Origin: Pyrinomonadaceae bacterium
GTDB lineage: Bacteria; Acidobacteriota; Blastocatellia; Pyrinomonadales; Pyrinomonadaceae
Reading direction: 5' to 3'
Length of the DNA stretch: 64,000 nucleotides
Assembly: GCA_019694355.1 (NCBI GenBank)
Contig: JAIBCB010000006.1
Coordinates: 168,917-232,916 of the forward strand
Shown one piece after another: positions 30,336-39,086 of this stretch. The position numbers were made by a program, and so were the translations under genes. Below the pieces are notes generated by a model. It was not told where the DNA came from, did not search any database, and saw nothing but the letters and a program-made list of their open reading frames with translations. How positions within the stretch are numbered: position 1 is the stretch's first letter; every line of letters begins with the position of its first letter.

Positions 30336-31097
30336 CTAGCGGGCACAGGTTTCGGCACGTCCGCCGTCTATCGCATATGTCGCGCCTGTGATCCATCCGG
30401 CCTTGTCGGACGCGAGAAAATAGATCAATTCCGCGATCTCTTCGGCATTCCCTGCACGTCCCAAAGGATGCGTCTCCTTTGTACGTTCGAGAAACTTTGA
30501 ATAAGCCTCTTCGTCCATACCGCCGCGTTTATGCAGGTTCGTGACAACGACGCCGGGATTCACGGCGTTCACCCGAATTCCCTTTGGCGCAAGGTCAAGT
30601 GCCGCACAGCGAGTGAGCTGATCGACCGCAGCCTTTGAAACACAATACGCCAGGACGCCGGGGAAAGCCCGTGTCCCGGTAACGCTCGAAACATTCACGA
30701 TCGAACCCTTCGTCTTCTCAAGATGCGGAATGCACTTCTGCATCAGGTAATATACCGACCGGACGTTGATATTCATCTGTTTGTCCCAATCGGCAAGCGT
30801 GCAATCCTCGATATTGCCTCCTTTTAACACACCGGCAGCGTTCACGAGTGTGTCAATTTGACCGAATGAATCGATCGTTTCGCTCACAATGCGGTCGAGT
30901 TGAGTAACCTCCAGAACGTCGCCAAGATGCGGGCGGATCGTCCCCTCGGTTCCGTTCAACTCATCTCGCAAGGCGAGGAGTTCCGTCTCATTTCGGCCAA
31001 CGCCGATGACGGTCGCACCATTTTCGGCAAATAGTTTCGCGGTCGCTCGCCCAATGCCGCTGCTCGCACCGGTGACGATCGCAACTTTGTTCTTCAT
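30336..31097 (-). CDS. SDR family oxidoreductase
   Basis: Classical short-chain dehydrogenase, about 253 residues. Cofactor loop TGASSGIGRA, NAAGVL, catalytic Ser (NVSSVTGT), Tyr and Lys in AYCVSKAAVDQLTR, and PGVVVTNLH. The ATG at 31097 (MKNKVAIVTGASSG) fits the family; an upstream ATG at 31118 adds 7 residues. Looks like the FabG/glucose-dehydrogenase type; the substrate is unknown. Confidence 0.92.
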   Translation of the reverse strand: MKNKVAIVTGASSGIGRATAKLFAENGATVIGVGRNETELLALRDELNGTEGTIRPHLGDVLEVTQLDRIVSETIDSFGQIDTLVNAAGVLKGGNIEDCTLADWDKQMNINVRSVYYLMQKCIPHLEKTKGSIVNVSSVTGTRAFPGVLAYCVSKAAVDQLTRCAALDLAPKGIRVNAVNPGVVVTNLHKRGGMDEEAYSKFLERTKETHPLGRAGNAEEIAELIYFLASDKAGWITGATYAIDGGRAETCAR

Positions 31098-31158
31098 AGA
31101 AAAAGCGTTCAATTTCAAAGGTTGAATGTCGTTAGAATAACAAGCTGAATCCGCAACT

Positions 31159-31193
31159 ACAAAAGCAAAAAGACGCTGAAATCGCTTTCAGCG
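31159..31193 (-). terminator. Rho-independent terminator
   Basis: On the minus strand CGCTGAAA and TTTCAGCG form an 8-bp stem around the tetraloop GCGA (31174-31193), followed by TCTTTTTGCTTTT. It lies after the 70-residue gene and ahead of the SDR gene, which therefore needs its own promoter in 31098-31158. Confidence 0.75.
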
Positions 31194-31238
31194 CCCTTAA
31201 TTTCACTATGAACCGAGTATTATTGCTAACTTTAAGAA

Positions 31239-31451
31239 CTATGATTCGCTTGGCCGCGGCCCGGTCGGGAAGAGTTGCTCGATGGCAGCCTTGGTCTCCT
31301 CACTTTTGCGGGTCTTAAAGTCCGTAACCCAGTCCGAAACCGTGGATACCATGTCGCGAGCCGTAGCCCTCGCGGTCTTAACGGGCTTTTTCGCCGATCT
31401 GACCGGCACGTCAGCTCGTTTTACCACCTTGATCTTTCCATTTGCTTTCAT
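31239..31451 (-). CDS. Small basic protein, unknown
   Basis: 70 residues, MKANGKIKVVKRADVPVRSA followed by a Lys/Ala/Arg-rich stretch resembling nucleoid-associated or histone-H1-like tails, then a helix VSTVSDWVTDFKTRKSEETK. AAGGAGGAA stands about 9 bases ahead of the ATG at 31451, which therefore is preferred over the longer frame from 31529. Followed by its own terminator, so it is monocistronic. No family recognised. Confidence 0.7.
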   Translation of the reverse strand: MKANGKIKVVKRADVPVRSAKKPVKTARATARDMVSTVSDWVTDFKTRKSEETKAAIEQLFPTGPRPSES

Positions 31452-31640
31452 CAGCACATTCCTCCTTATTACAGCTATTGCTCGTGCGAAAATCCCATTC
31501 CCGCCTTTGCTATGCAATCCAAATGCCAAAGTATGACGTAAAACCTAAGTTTTATTTGCGAAAAGAGCGAATTTACATTTTGGATTGTAAAAACCGGTAT
31601 TTTCGTTGTCCCGATTCAATTTGCTTAACGCTTTTTTTTC

Positions 31641-32372
31641 GTGCTTTGTTCCAATAAGTTAACGATTTCGGACGATTCCGACGATTTTTTGTCCGAAAAC
31701 CGGCCTCAGAGTCTTCCTTTCCCTTCCGCAGAGGCTTATTCTATAAAAGCTTTAGTTTTGAACCTTTTCGACCTTGCGATCATTTATCTTGCCTGCGGCG
31801 CACCGTTCGCCGTTCAATACTGGTTTCGCCTAAAAGACCGCGGCGGCCTTGAAAAGACCGCAAAATGTGTCTTTGTCGGCCTTGCCTGGCCGGTGTTTGC
31901 GGTCATCTATGCTGTCGGGGCCCTCAAGCAGTTCGGCCGTCCGGTGCCTCCGCAAACTGAAGCAAAACGGCTGATCGAAGATATTCGCCGGTCGCTCGAA
32001 AACTCGGTCGATCTCTCCGGAAGGCCTGACGCTGCTTTTGAATTTCGCAGAGCCGTGCTTCGCTGGGCTGAATTGTCGATCGCCGTTCGAAAGCCGACGA
32101 CATCTCCGGCCGCGGCCGGAGTTTGGGAGATCGTAGAACATTCACAGGCAGAGATCGCTTCGGCTGCCTACATATACAGAGAAAAGCGGCTCCTTAACGC
32201 CCATTTTGCCGCCGCCCGTGAAGACATTATCGGCCTTGCCGAATCGCTCAAGGACAATGCCGATTTTCGCGCCAGAGCAATCGAGGCCGCGACGCTGTTG
32301 AAAGATGATCTGACCGTGCAGGCCTTGACTCGGCCGGATAGTTCGGGGTCGTCGGTCGTTTCCTCAGCCTGA
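31641..32372 (+). CDS. Membrane protein, partner of the pseudokinase gene
   Basis: Up to 243 residues with two hydrophobic segments (FDLAIIYLACGAPFAVQYWF and CVFVGLAWPVFAVIYAVGAL) and a soluble helical C-terminal domain (RLIEDIRRSLENSVDLSG, AAREDIIGLAESLKD). The start is uncertain: a GTG at 31641 opens the frame, a TTG at 31758 would begin just before the first helix (MNLFDLAIIYLACG). It ends 6 bases before the histidine-kinase-like gene, so the two are probably coupled. Family not recognised. Confidence 0.65.
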   Translation: MLCSNKLTISDDSDDFLSENRPQSLPFPSAEAYSIKALVLNLFDLAIIYLACGAPFAVQYWFRLKDRGGLEKTAKCVFVGLAWPVFAVIYAVGALKQFGRPVPPQTEAKRLIEDIRRSLENSVDLSGRPDAAFEFRRAVLRWAELSIAVRKPTTSPAAAGVWEIVEHSQAEIASAAYIYREKRLLNAHFAAAREDIIGLAESLKDNADFRARAIEAATLLKDDLTVQALTRPDSSGSSVVSSA

Positions 32373-32378
32373 GACCAG

Positions 32379-34118
32379 ATGTTGGTTCTATTTCATCTTT
32401 GCTCTGTTTTCCTGCTCGTCGGGCTGGGATTCTATGTCTTTGCTGCCGACCCTCGCCGTCGGGCTCACCAGGCGTTTGCCGCTTTCATATCGTTCCTTGC
32501 CCTTTGGACGATCAAGGATCTTATCTTTTGGGATTTCTATCCGAATGACGCGGCAGCAGGAGTTTGGGCAGCGACGAGCTTCATCATCGCTTTGCTGATG
32601 AATTTTGTGCTGGTCGTTTTTGCATGGGTATTCCCTGAGAATTCGCGGACGCCGCGCCGAAAGGCCGCGATCCTGTTGGCACCTGCTCTGATCTTTGCTC
32701 CGGCGGCGGCCTTTGGGCTTTTATGGGACAAAGCGGGCTTCACGGGCGGCCAATTCGCGATAAAACTCACGCCGCTCGCGTATGCTTTTGTCACATACGT
32801 TTATTTTCTCTTCTTTTACGGCTCGATCATTCTTTTCGGCAAATACCGAAAGTACCGAGGCACAGAGAGCGGCTCGCAGCTTGGTGCCATTTTTCTCGCC
32901 CTTGTTATTACCGGCGCTCTAAAGACGGTCGCAAATATCGTCTTTCCGCTCTTTGGAAACTACGATCTCATACCTCTCAGCTCGATATTCGTATTGCCGG
33001 GCGTGCTTATTTACGCTTACGCGATCTTCAATTTTCGGCTCTTCTCGCTTACTTCGGCACTGACGCAGTTTCGCCTCTTTCCGGTCGCATACAAGGTCGC
33101 TATATGCATAGCCGCGGTCGCCGTATCAAGTTTTGTGATCTTTCAGATCCCGATCGTTTGGTGGGCTTTCCATAACGGAATGGATGCCGAAGCCTGGCGG
33201 CGCTATCTCATTTTCAGCGTGATCTCTGCCCTCGTCCCAAATCTCCTTCTTGTTCTTCTCGTCCTTCGAACCGTCTTGCGGCCGCTCAAAAGGGTAACTC
33301 TTGCCGCCGTTGCGGTCGCGAGAGGCTCCTACGGCGCAGAGGTCGATCTTCGAAAGACAAATGACGAGATCGGGGTTCTCGCCGAGTCTTTCAACAAGAT
33401 GAGCAGGAAAATGGCCGCTGACATCGAAGAGTTGCGGTTGCTGAATGAGCGGATGATCCAGAACGAAAAGCTGACGGCGATGGGAACGCTCGCCGCCGGT
33501 GTGGCTCGCGAGGTCAGCGAGCCGCTCGGAGCGATTTCTGCCAAGATCGAGGCGATGCGCCGCGAAGAAGGTCATTCGCCCGCCACGCGCGAAGATCTGA
33601 GTCTCCTTGCTGCGAAGATCTCGTTGGTCGTCCAGGCGATCTCAGATATGAGCAGCTTTGGCAGAGCAAAACCGCACTCGACCGCTAGATTGTCGGTCAA
33701 CGACCTGGTTGCCTCAGCCGTCAAACTTGCTCGGCTTGAGTCGAACGCTCAGGCGACGGATGTCAGCCTCGACCCCAAAGATCCGGTCGTGCTTGGCGAC
33801 GAAGATCAGCTTGTTCAGCTCGTCTTGAGCCTTATCTTGCACGGGCAAAATGATCGGCTCGTAAGCGACGACGCGACAGCGGTCGCGGTCACCTCAAACA
33901 ACGAGAGCATAGTTATCACAGTATCGTGTCCCGGCGGAAGCCGCTTTGAGTCAAAGGATGCCGACCTCGATCTTTGGATATGTCATAAGCTGGCCGCGGC
34001 TCATCACGGTACGCTTTCGACCTTCACGGATTCAAAAAATTGCAGACAATTCGTAATTTCCCTGCCGCTGCTAAGACCAAAAGACGCAGTTCGCGTATTG
34101 ACACCGAGCACGTTTTAG
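32379..34118 (+). CDS. Histidine-kinase-like sensor lacking catalytic residues (pseudokinase)
   Basis: 579 residues: about eight N-terminal membrane helices (residues 1-290), a HAMP linker (RPLKRVTLAAVAVARGSYG, DEIGVLAESFNKMSRKM), then a dimerisation/phosphoacceptor-like region and a C-terminal HATPase-like region. The H-box reads GVAREVSEPLG where active kinases have GVAHEINNPLG: residue 377 is Arg (CGC), one base away from His (CAC). The N-box (LSLILHGQN) lacks its Asn, the G1 box is SCPGGS instead of DxGxG, and the G2 glycines are replaced (DLDLWICHKLAAAHHG). The fold order is kept but phosphotransfer is unlikely. No response regulator is adjacent. Confidence 0.85.
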   Translation: MLVLFHLCSVFLLVGLGFYVFAADPRRRAHQAFAAFISFLALWTIKDLIFWDFYPNDAAAGVWAATSFIIALLMNFVLVVFAWVFPENSRTPRRKAAILLAPALIFAPAAAFGLLWDKAGFTGGQFAIKLTPLAYAFVTYVYFLFFYGSIILFGKYRKYRGTESGSQLGAIFLALVITGALKTVANIVFPLFGNYDLIPLSSIFVLPGVLIYAYAIFNFRLFSLTSALTQFRLFPVAYKVAICIAAVAVSSFVIFQIPIVWWAFHNGMDAEAWRRYLIFSVISALVPNLLLVLLVLRTVLRPLKRVTLAAVAVARGSYGAEVDLRKTNDEIGVLAESFNKMSRKMAADIEELRLLNERMIQNEKLTAMGTLAAGVAREVSEPLGAISAKIEAMRREEGHSPATREDLSLLAAKISLVVQAISDMSSFGRAKPHSTARLSVNDLVASAVKLARLESNAQATDVSLDPKDPVVLGDEDQLVQLVLSLILHGQNDRLVSDDATAVAVTSNNESIVITVSCPGGSRFESKDADLDLWICHKLAAAHHGTLSTFTDSKNCRQFVISLPLLRPKDAVRVLTPSTF

Positions 34119-34169
34119 TTGAACTTAGTTCTTTAGGCACCAAATACAACTTAAATTCGAGGAACAGCA

Positions 34170-35483
34170 ATGAACAAATTTTTGTCGTTACTGCTGGTTG
34201 TCGTTCTAGCCGCCGCGTATGCAGCGGCCCAGGAGAAGCCAACAGCATTTGTTAACGCGAAAGTGATACCGATCTCCGGGCCCGTGATCGACCAGGGCAT
34301 CGTTCTTATTCAGAACGGAAAGATCGTCGCCGTCGGCGATGCCCGAACGGTCAAGCTTTCGTCCGATGTTGTCGTCATCGACGCAAAAGGCAAGGTCATT
34401 ATGCCCGGAATCATCGATTCGCACAGCCATATTGGCGGCCCGGCCGGTGGTGACGGCTCTTCGCCCATACAACCGGACGTTCGCATCCTGGACAGCGTCA
34501 ATCCAATGAGCGCAAGCTTTCAACGTGCTCAGAGCGGCGGCATCACAACCGCGAACGTGATGCCTGGTTCGGGCCATTTGGATAGCGGCCAGACACTCTA
34601 CCTCAAACTTCGAGACAACGTCGATAAGATCGACGATCTTTTCATTCTCGATAAGGACGGCCATTATATGGGCGGCATCAAGTTCGCCAACGGCACGAAT
34701 CCTATCCGTCCGGGCGGCGGAGCATTTCCCGGAACGCGTGCAAAATCGGCCGCACTTGTCCGCGACGAATTCATCAAGGCCCAGGAATATCGCGATAAGG
34801 TTGCAAAAGCGGCCGGCGATGCCTCTAAGATGCCGCCGCGTGACCTTCGAATGGAAGCTCTTGTTGAGGTCTTGAACCGAAAGCGGACAGTGCATTTCCA
34901 CACGCATCGTCATGACGATATCCTGACAGTGCTCCGCCTACAGAAAGAGTTCGGATTCAAGCTCGTGCTCCATCACGTGAGCGATGCGTGGGCAGTTGCC
35001 GATGAGATCAAGAAGGCCAATGTACCGGTCTCGATCATCTTCCTAGATTCACCCGGCGGCAAGATCGAGGCAAAAGATATCAAAGCAGAAAATGGTGCGA
35101 TCCTTGAAAAGGCGGGCGTCCTGATCGGTTTTCATACCGACGATGGGATCACCGATTCGCGTTGGTTTCTTCGCTCGGCAGGAATGGCAGTCCGAGCGGG
35201 AATGTCGCGTGAGAAGGCTCTTTATGCCCTGACGCTCGGCAACGCGAAGATCCTCGACATTGACGATCGTACGGGTTCGCTCGAAGCCGGCAAGGACGCA
35301 GACCTTGTGATCCTATCCGGCGATCCGATCAGCGTTTACACTCACGTTCTCGAGACTTGGGTCGAAGGCAAGAAGGTATTCGACCGCAGCGATCCAAAAG
35401 ACCGCCTCATCCAGACCGGCGGATACGGCGCGACGAACGATCGCGTGTTGGACACCGACCACGATGACGGAGGACAAGAATAA
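34170..35483 (+). CDS. Secreted amidohydrolase (metal site present)
   Basis: 437 residues with a signal peptide (MNKFLSLLLVVVLAAAYAAA). Imidazolonepropionase-like amidohydrolase fold: beta-sandwich start (VNAKVIPISGPVIDQGIVLI), metal pair His85 and His87 in DSHSHIGG, further ligands in VHFHTHRHDD and VLHHVSDAW, a catalytic Asp in HTDDG and a closing TGSLEAGKDADLVIL. Substrate unknown; periplasmic location is likely. Its stop and the next start overlap as TAATG, so the pair is translated together. Confidence 0.88.
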   Translation: MNKFLSLLLVVVLAAAYAAAQEKPTAFVNAKVIPISGPVIDQGIVLIQNGKIVAVGDARTVKLSSDVVVIDAKGKVIMPGIIDSHSHIGGPAGGDGSSPIQPDVRILDSVNPMSASFQRAQSGGITTANVMPGSGHLDSGQTLYLKLRDNVDKIDDLFILDKDGHYMGGIKFANGTNPIRPGGGAFPGTRAKSAALVRDEFIKAQEYRDKVAKAAGDASKMPPRDLRMEALVEVLNRKRTVHFHTHRHDDILTVLRLQKEFGFKLVLHHVSDAWAVADEIKKANVPVSIIFLDSPGGKIEAKDIKAENGAILEKAGVLIGFHTDDGITDSRWFLRSAGMAVRAGMSREKALYALTLGNAKILDIDDRTGSLEAGKDADLVILSGDPISVYTHVLETWVEGKKVFDRSDPKDRLIQTGGYGATNDRVLDTDHDDGGQE

Positions 35484-36697
35484 TGAAGGTCAAAATAACT
35501 AGAAATCTTTTAATTTCGGCCCTTGCCGCCGTCGCTGCGCTCTGCTTTTCGCAGACGCTCTTTGCACAGATCGCCGTCAAAGGCGAGACCGTCTTTACGA
35601 TGGCGGGCGAACCGATCAAGAACGGCGTCGTGCTCGTAAAGGACGGCAAGATCGAAGCCGTCGGAACCGCTGCTCAAGTGTCGATCCCTGCGGGCTACCG
35701 TGTCATTTCAGCCAAGGTCGTAACTCCCGGCTTGATCGACGCTCATTCGGTCGTTGGCCTTAACGGTTACCTAAATCAGCCGACCGATCAGATGGCTCTC
35801 GACGGCAGCGGTCCGATCCAGCCTGAACTTCGTGCTTTTGATTCCTACAACACGCGCGAGAATCTTGTCCAATGGATCCGCGAGTTTGGCGTGACGACCG
35901 TTCATACGGGACATCAGCCTTCGGCCCTTGTTTCCGGCCAGACGATGGTCGTAAAGACCGCCGGCAACGAGATCGACGATGTTCTCGTTGTTCCCGAAGC
36001 TATGATCGCCGTCACGCTTGGCGGCGATGGGCTCGCCGGTCAAGGCAAATCGCCCGGCACGCGTGCAAAGCAGATCGCGATGCTGCGTGCCGAGCTTATT
36101 AAGGCTCAAGAGAATGCGAAGAAGACCGAGCGTCCCAAAGACCTTCGCTCGGTCGCCTGGCTTAGCGTGATCGACCGCAAAGTGCCGCTTCTTATCACAG
36201 CGGACAAGGCTCAGGACATTATGTCGGCCTTGCGACTCGCGAAGGAATTCAACCTGCGGATCGTGCTCGATTCCGTCTCCGAAGCACAGCTCGTGATGAA
36301 GGAGATCAAAGAATCCGGCTTCCCCGTGATCGTCCATCCGACGATGGCACGTCCCGGCGGCGACAGCGAATCACTCTCGCTGGAAGATGCCGCGAAGATC
36401 AAGGCCGCGGGCATTCCGGTCGCTCTTCAGAGCGGCTACGAAGGTTATGTTCCGAAGACGCGTGTAGTGCTTTACGAAGCAGGAATGGCGGCTCAGAACG
36501 GCCTTTCGCAGCGTGAAGCTCTCGAGCTGATCACGATCGACGCCGCGAAGATCCTTGGACTTGATAACCGCATCGGCTCGCTCGCCACCGGGAAAGACGC
36601 CGACATCGCACTCTACGACGGCGATCCGCTCGAGTGGACGACGCATTGCGTCGGCACGATCGTCAACGGCAAGGTCGTAAGCGAGGTCGTCCGCTAG
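35483..36697 (+). CDS. Amidohydrolase-fold protein lacking metal ligands
   Basis: 404 residues with a signal peptide (ISALAAVAALCFSQTLFA). It matches its neighbour along its length, including the final IGSLATGKDADIALYDGDPL, but the metal residues are gone: residues 88-90 are HSV where the partner has HSH, the HFHTHRHDD block is LLITADKAQD, the HH of LVLHHVSD is RIVLDSVSE, and HTDDG is LQSGYEG. It is probably a pseudoenzyme that pairs with or stabilises the upstream active protein. Overlaps that gene by one base. Confidence 0.85.
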   Translation: MKVKITRNLLISALAAVAALCFSQTLFAQIAVKGETVFTMAGEPIKNGVVLVKDGKIEAVGTAAQVSIPAGYRVISAKVVTPGLIDAHSVVGLNGYLNQPTDQMALDGSGPIQPELRAFDSYNTRENLVQWIREFGVTTVHTGHQPSALVSGQTMVVKTAGNEIDDVLVVPEAMIAVTLGGDGLAGQGKSPGTRAKQIAMLRAELIKAQENAKKTERPKDLRSVAWLSVIDRKVPLLITADKAQDIMSALRLAKEFNLRIVLDSVSEAQLVMKEIKESGFPVIVHPTMARPGGDSESLSLEDAAKIKAAGIPVALQSGYEGYVPKTRVVLYEAGMAAQNGLSQREALELITIDAAKILGLDNRIGSLATGKDADIALYDGDPLEWTTHCVGTIVNGKVVSEVVR

Positions 36698-36730
36698 TTT
36701 TTTCGGCGGCGACTGATACTTTTCATTTGC

Positions 36731-36791
36731 GTCCAACGCCTTACGTTACGGCGGGAGAAATTTCTCTCCCAAGTCACGGAAGGCGTTGGAC
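36731..36791. repeat. Long two-level hairpin between genes
   Basis: A 12-bp perfect outer stem (GTCCAACGCCTT at 36731-36742 with AAGGCGTTGGAC at 36780-36791) encloses an inner palindrome GAGAAATTTCTC (36755-36766) flanked by GG and CC. It is followed by GTATTTTT and, 9 bases on, the ATG of the next gene. It could end transcription of the amidohydrolase pair, or act on the start of the following gene, because the ribosome-binding site would lie in or beside the stem. Confidence 0.75.
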
Positions 36792-36799
36792 GTATTTTT

Positions 36800-39052
36800 A
36801 TGAAAAGACAGATCGTTTCCCTGCTCGTTCTTATTGCAATATTTGGCTCGGTTCTCGACGTTGCCGCACAGCGACGGAAGACCGCTGCGGCTCCTTCTGC
36901 TCCGAAATGTTCGGGTGCTTGGACCGGCACTATAACTTACAAACGAACCCAATCTGCCACCGACAGCAAGACCGTCCAGCGCGTCTCCGGCCGCGGCCAG
37001 GACACGCGCAACTGGCAGATGTCCTATTCATACAACGCGAATGTAACGGTCGTCGAATCGCCTGAGAAGAATGGTTCGAGCATCGGAATGGCGACGATCA
37101 GCCACCAGATGTCGTCGAAAGAGCGCGTTGATGCTGTCGAGAAGAATTCGTGCGACCGAGGCAAGACATGGCGCGATATGCGCGGAACCTCGACCTCAGA
37201 GACAAGCACGAGCGGCCAGGCAAGCGGCGAATCGGCCAATGTCGGGATCAACATCAATTCCGATGGAACGTATTCGGTCAGCGTCGGTCTGCCGCAGATA
37301 AAAGGAAAAACTTCCGGCAGCCAATCATCGTCATTCAGCGGCCAATGCACGGCAAAGGAAGGATCGAACCTCTCCATCCCGCAGACCGAAACGACGATCG
37401 AGGGCAACTCTCTAACATCTGACGGAACTACACGGATCAACCCCGACGACCCGAACAAACTCGCGGGTTCATATTCCTACACCTGGCAGAATGTGACCGA
37501 GACGATCACGTGGAACCTGCAGAAATGCGGTGCGCCGCTCCGGATCACCGACCTTAAGTTCGCGGATATGAAGTTTCCGAAATGGAACGATTGGCAGGAC
37601 ATCGTACCGCAGAAGGGCACGATCGACGGCAACCTTGTGAAGATCAAGGCGACCGTGCTCAACGCATCGGGCGAGACAAAATTCGCTGATCTAAAATTCA
37701 AAGAGACCTTCAAGGGTGACAAGTGGGATGGTGCACGTCCCGACGGCCTTCTCGAAAACGGCGAAGCCTCGGTCCGGCTTGATCCGGGCGAATCTCGCGA
37801 GGTCGAGATCGTGTGGGATTCATCGGGCTACGCGTGGTTCGATGACGGCCGTCCGCGTTACCTTCAGCGTATCAAGGCCGAGCTCTTTGAGAACGACAAG
37901 AAGACGGACGAAAAGGTCGAAAATCTGAAGATCGCCCCAAAACCTCTCGTTCTCGTCCACGGACTTTGGAGCAACTGGAGGGCATGGGAAACCTGGCAGA
38001 ATATTCTGACGACAAGCCATTCATACGACTGGAAAGCTTTCCCTGTCGGCGAAAAGCCGGAGAAGGGCGTGATGGATACCGGCGGCGAGTTCCTTTCGTC
38101 CGCACCGACAAAGACGATCCACGGGAACGCTGTCGAAGTTGACCGCTACGTGAAATATGCACAGGAAGATCGCAACGCGTGGCACGTCGATATCGTCGCG
38201 CACTCGATGGGCGGCCTGATCTCACGCGAGTATATTCAGGCGTTCATGAAGCCTGTTGAGGACGGTCGTCCGCGCGTCTCGCATCTCGTGATGCTTGGCA
38301 CGCCCAACATGGGCAGCCCTTGTGCAGACACGATGGACATCGCGTTCTCGATCACAGGCACGACACCGAACGCCGTCCGCGAGCTTAAGCCTGACGTCGT
38401 CGCCGAATTCAATCGCGTGGTAACTGACCGCAAGGGCGTGAAATTCTCCGTGCTTGCCGGAAATCCGCTGCCGACGATGTGCAAGAAGATCGAGTGGAAC
38501 GACGGAGTTGTGGCGGTTTCGTCAGCTCATTGGCTGATCCAGGACAAAGGGATCTCGAGCAGCCTGCACACGGATCTCACGGGCACGAAGGACTTTTCGG
38601 ATTTCGTCAAACCACGGCTTGCGATCGGCCCGAAAGGCGATCACAACCCTGATGTTCCGACCGGAGCGATGTCATTGACCCCAAAGACGAAGTTCTATGG
38701 TGCGGGTGCAGGGCCTTTCTTCGGGCCAAGCCCGGTGTACAATGATTTTCCCGACATCGGAAAGGCTCTAAAGGTGGCCGGAAAACAAACGACCGAGATC
38801 GAGCTTTCTCTCGAAGCTCGCAGCGATCTGGGCGTTACGATCATGGCCGATGCGTCGGTCAGCATCGAACTGATCGACCCCGCCGGAAAGGTCGTCGGCA
38901 AGAGCCTTGCCAACACTCCGGAGGCACGTGCGTGGTTCCGTTCGATCTATCTCAAGACGCCGGTCGTGGCCGGAATGTGGAAACTGCGTGTTGCCAACAC
39001 CTCCGACACCGAACGTCCCGCGTATTTCGCGATCTGGTCGAACGCACGCTGA
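36800..39052 (+). CDS. Secreted alpha/beta hydrolase (lipase/PGAP1-like)
   Basis: 750 residues with a signal peptide (MKRQIVSLLVLIAIFGSVLD). Residues about 20-230 form a beta-rich Thr/Ser-rich region with no recognised family. The hydrolase domain starts at KPLVLVHGLWSNWRAWE and has the nucleophile elbow VAHSMGGLISREY with Ser469; the first Gly of GHSMGG is Ala. A later DGVVAVSSAHW supplies features typical of the PGAP1/lipase fold. The last 110 residues form a beta-sandwich (IELSLEARSDLGVTIMADAS), resembling carbohydrate- or wall-binding modules. Substrate probably an ester or lipid; uncertain. Confidence 0.8.
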   Translation: MKRQIVSLLVLIAIFGSVLDVAAQRRKTAAAPSAPKCSGAWTGTITYKRTQSATDSKTVQRVSGRGQDTRNWQMSYSYNANVTVVESPEKNGSSIGMATISHQMSSKERVDAVEKNSCDRGKTWRDMRGTSTSETSTSGQASGESANVGININSDGTYSVSVGLPQIKGKTSGSQSSSFSGQCTAKEGSNLSIPQTETTIEGNSLTSDGTTRINPDDPNKLAGSYSYTWQNVTETITWNLQKCGAPLRITDLKFADMKFPKWNDWQDIVPQKGTIDGNLVKIKATVLNASGETKFADLKFKETFKGDKWDGARPDGLLENGEASVRLDPGESREVEIVWDSSGYAWFDDGRPRYLQRIKAELFENDKKTDEKVENLKIAPKPLVLVHGLWSNWRAWETWQNILTTSHSYDWKAFPVGEKPEKGVMDTGGEFLSSAPTKTIHGNAVEVDRYVKYAQEDRNAWHVDIVAHSMGGLISREYIQAFMKPVEDGRPRVSHLVMLGTPNMGSPCADTMDIAFSITGTTPNAVRELKPDVVAEFNRVVTDRKGVKFSVLAGNPLPTMCKKIEWNDGVVAVSSAHWLIQDKGISSSLHTDLTGTKDFSDFVKPRLAIGPKGDHNPDVPTGAMSLTPKTKFYGAGAGPFFGPSPVYNDFPDIGKALKVAGKQTTEIELSLEARSDLGVTIMADASVSIELIDPAGKVVGKSLANTPEARAWFRSIYLKTPVVAGMWKLRVANTSDTERPAYFAIWSNAR

Positions 39053-39086
39053 TCCAAGCTGCGGTAAACGGCGCTTTTTGTGATCT

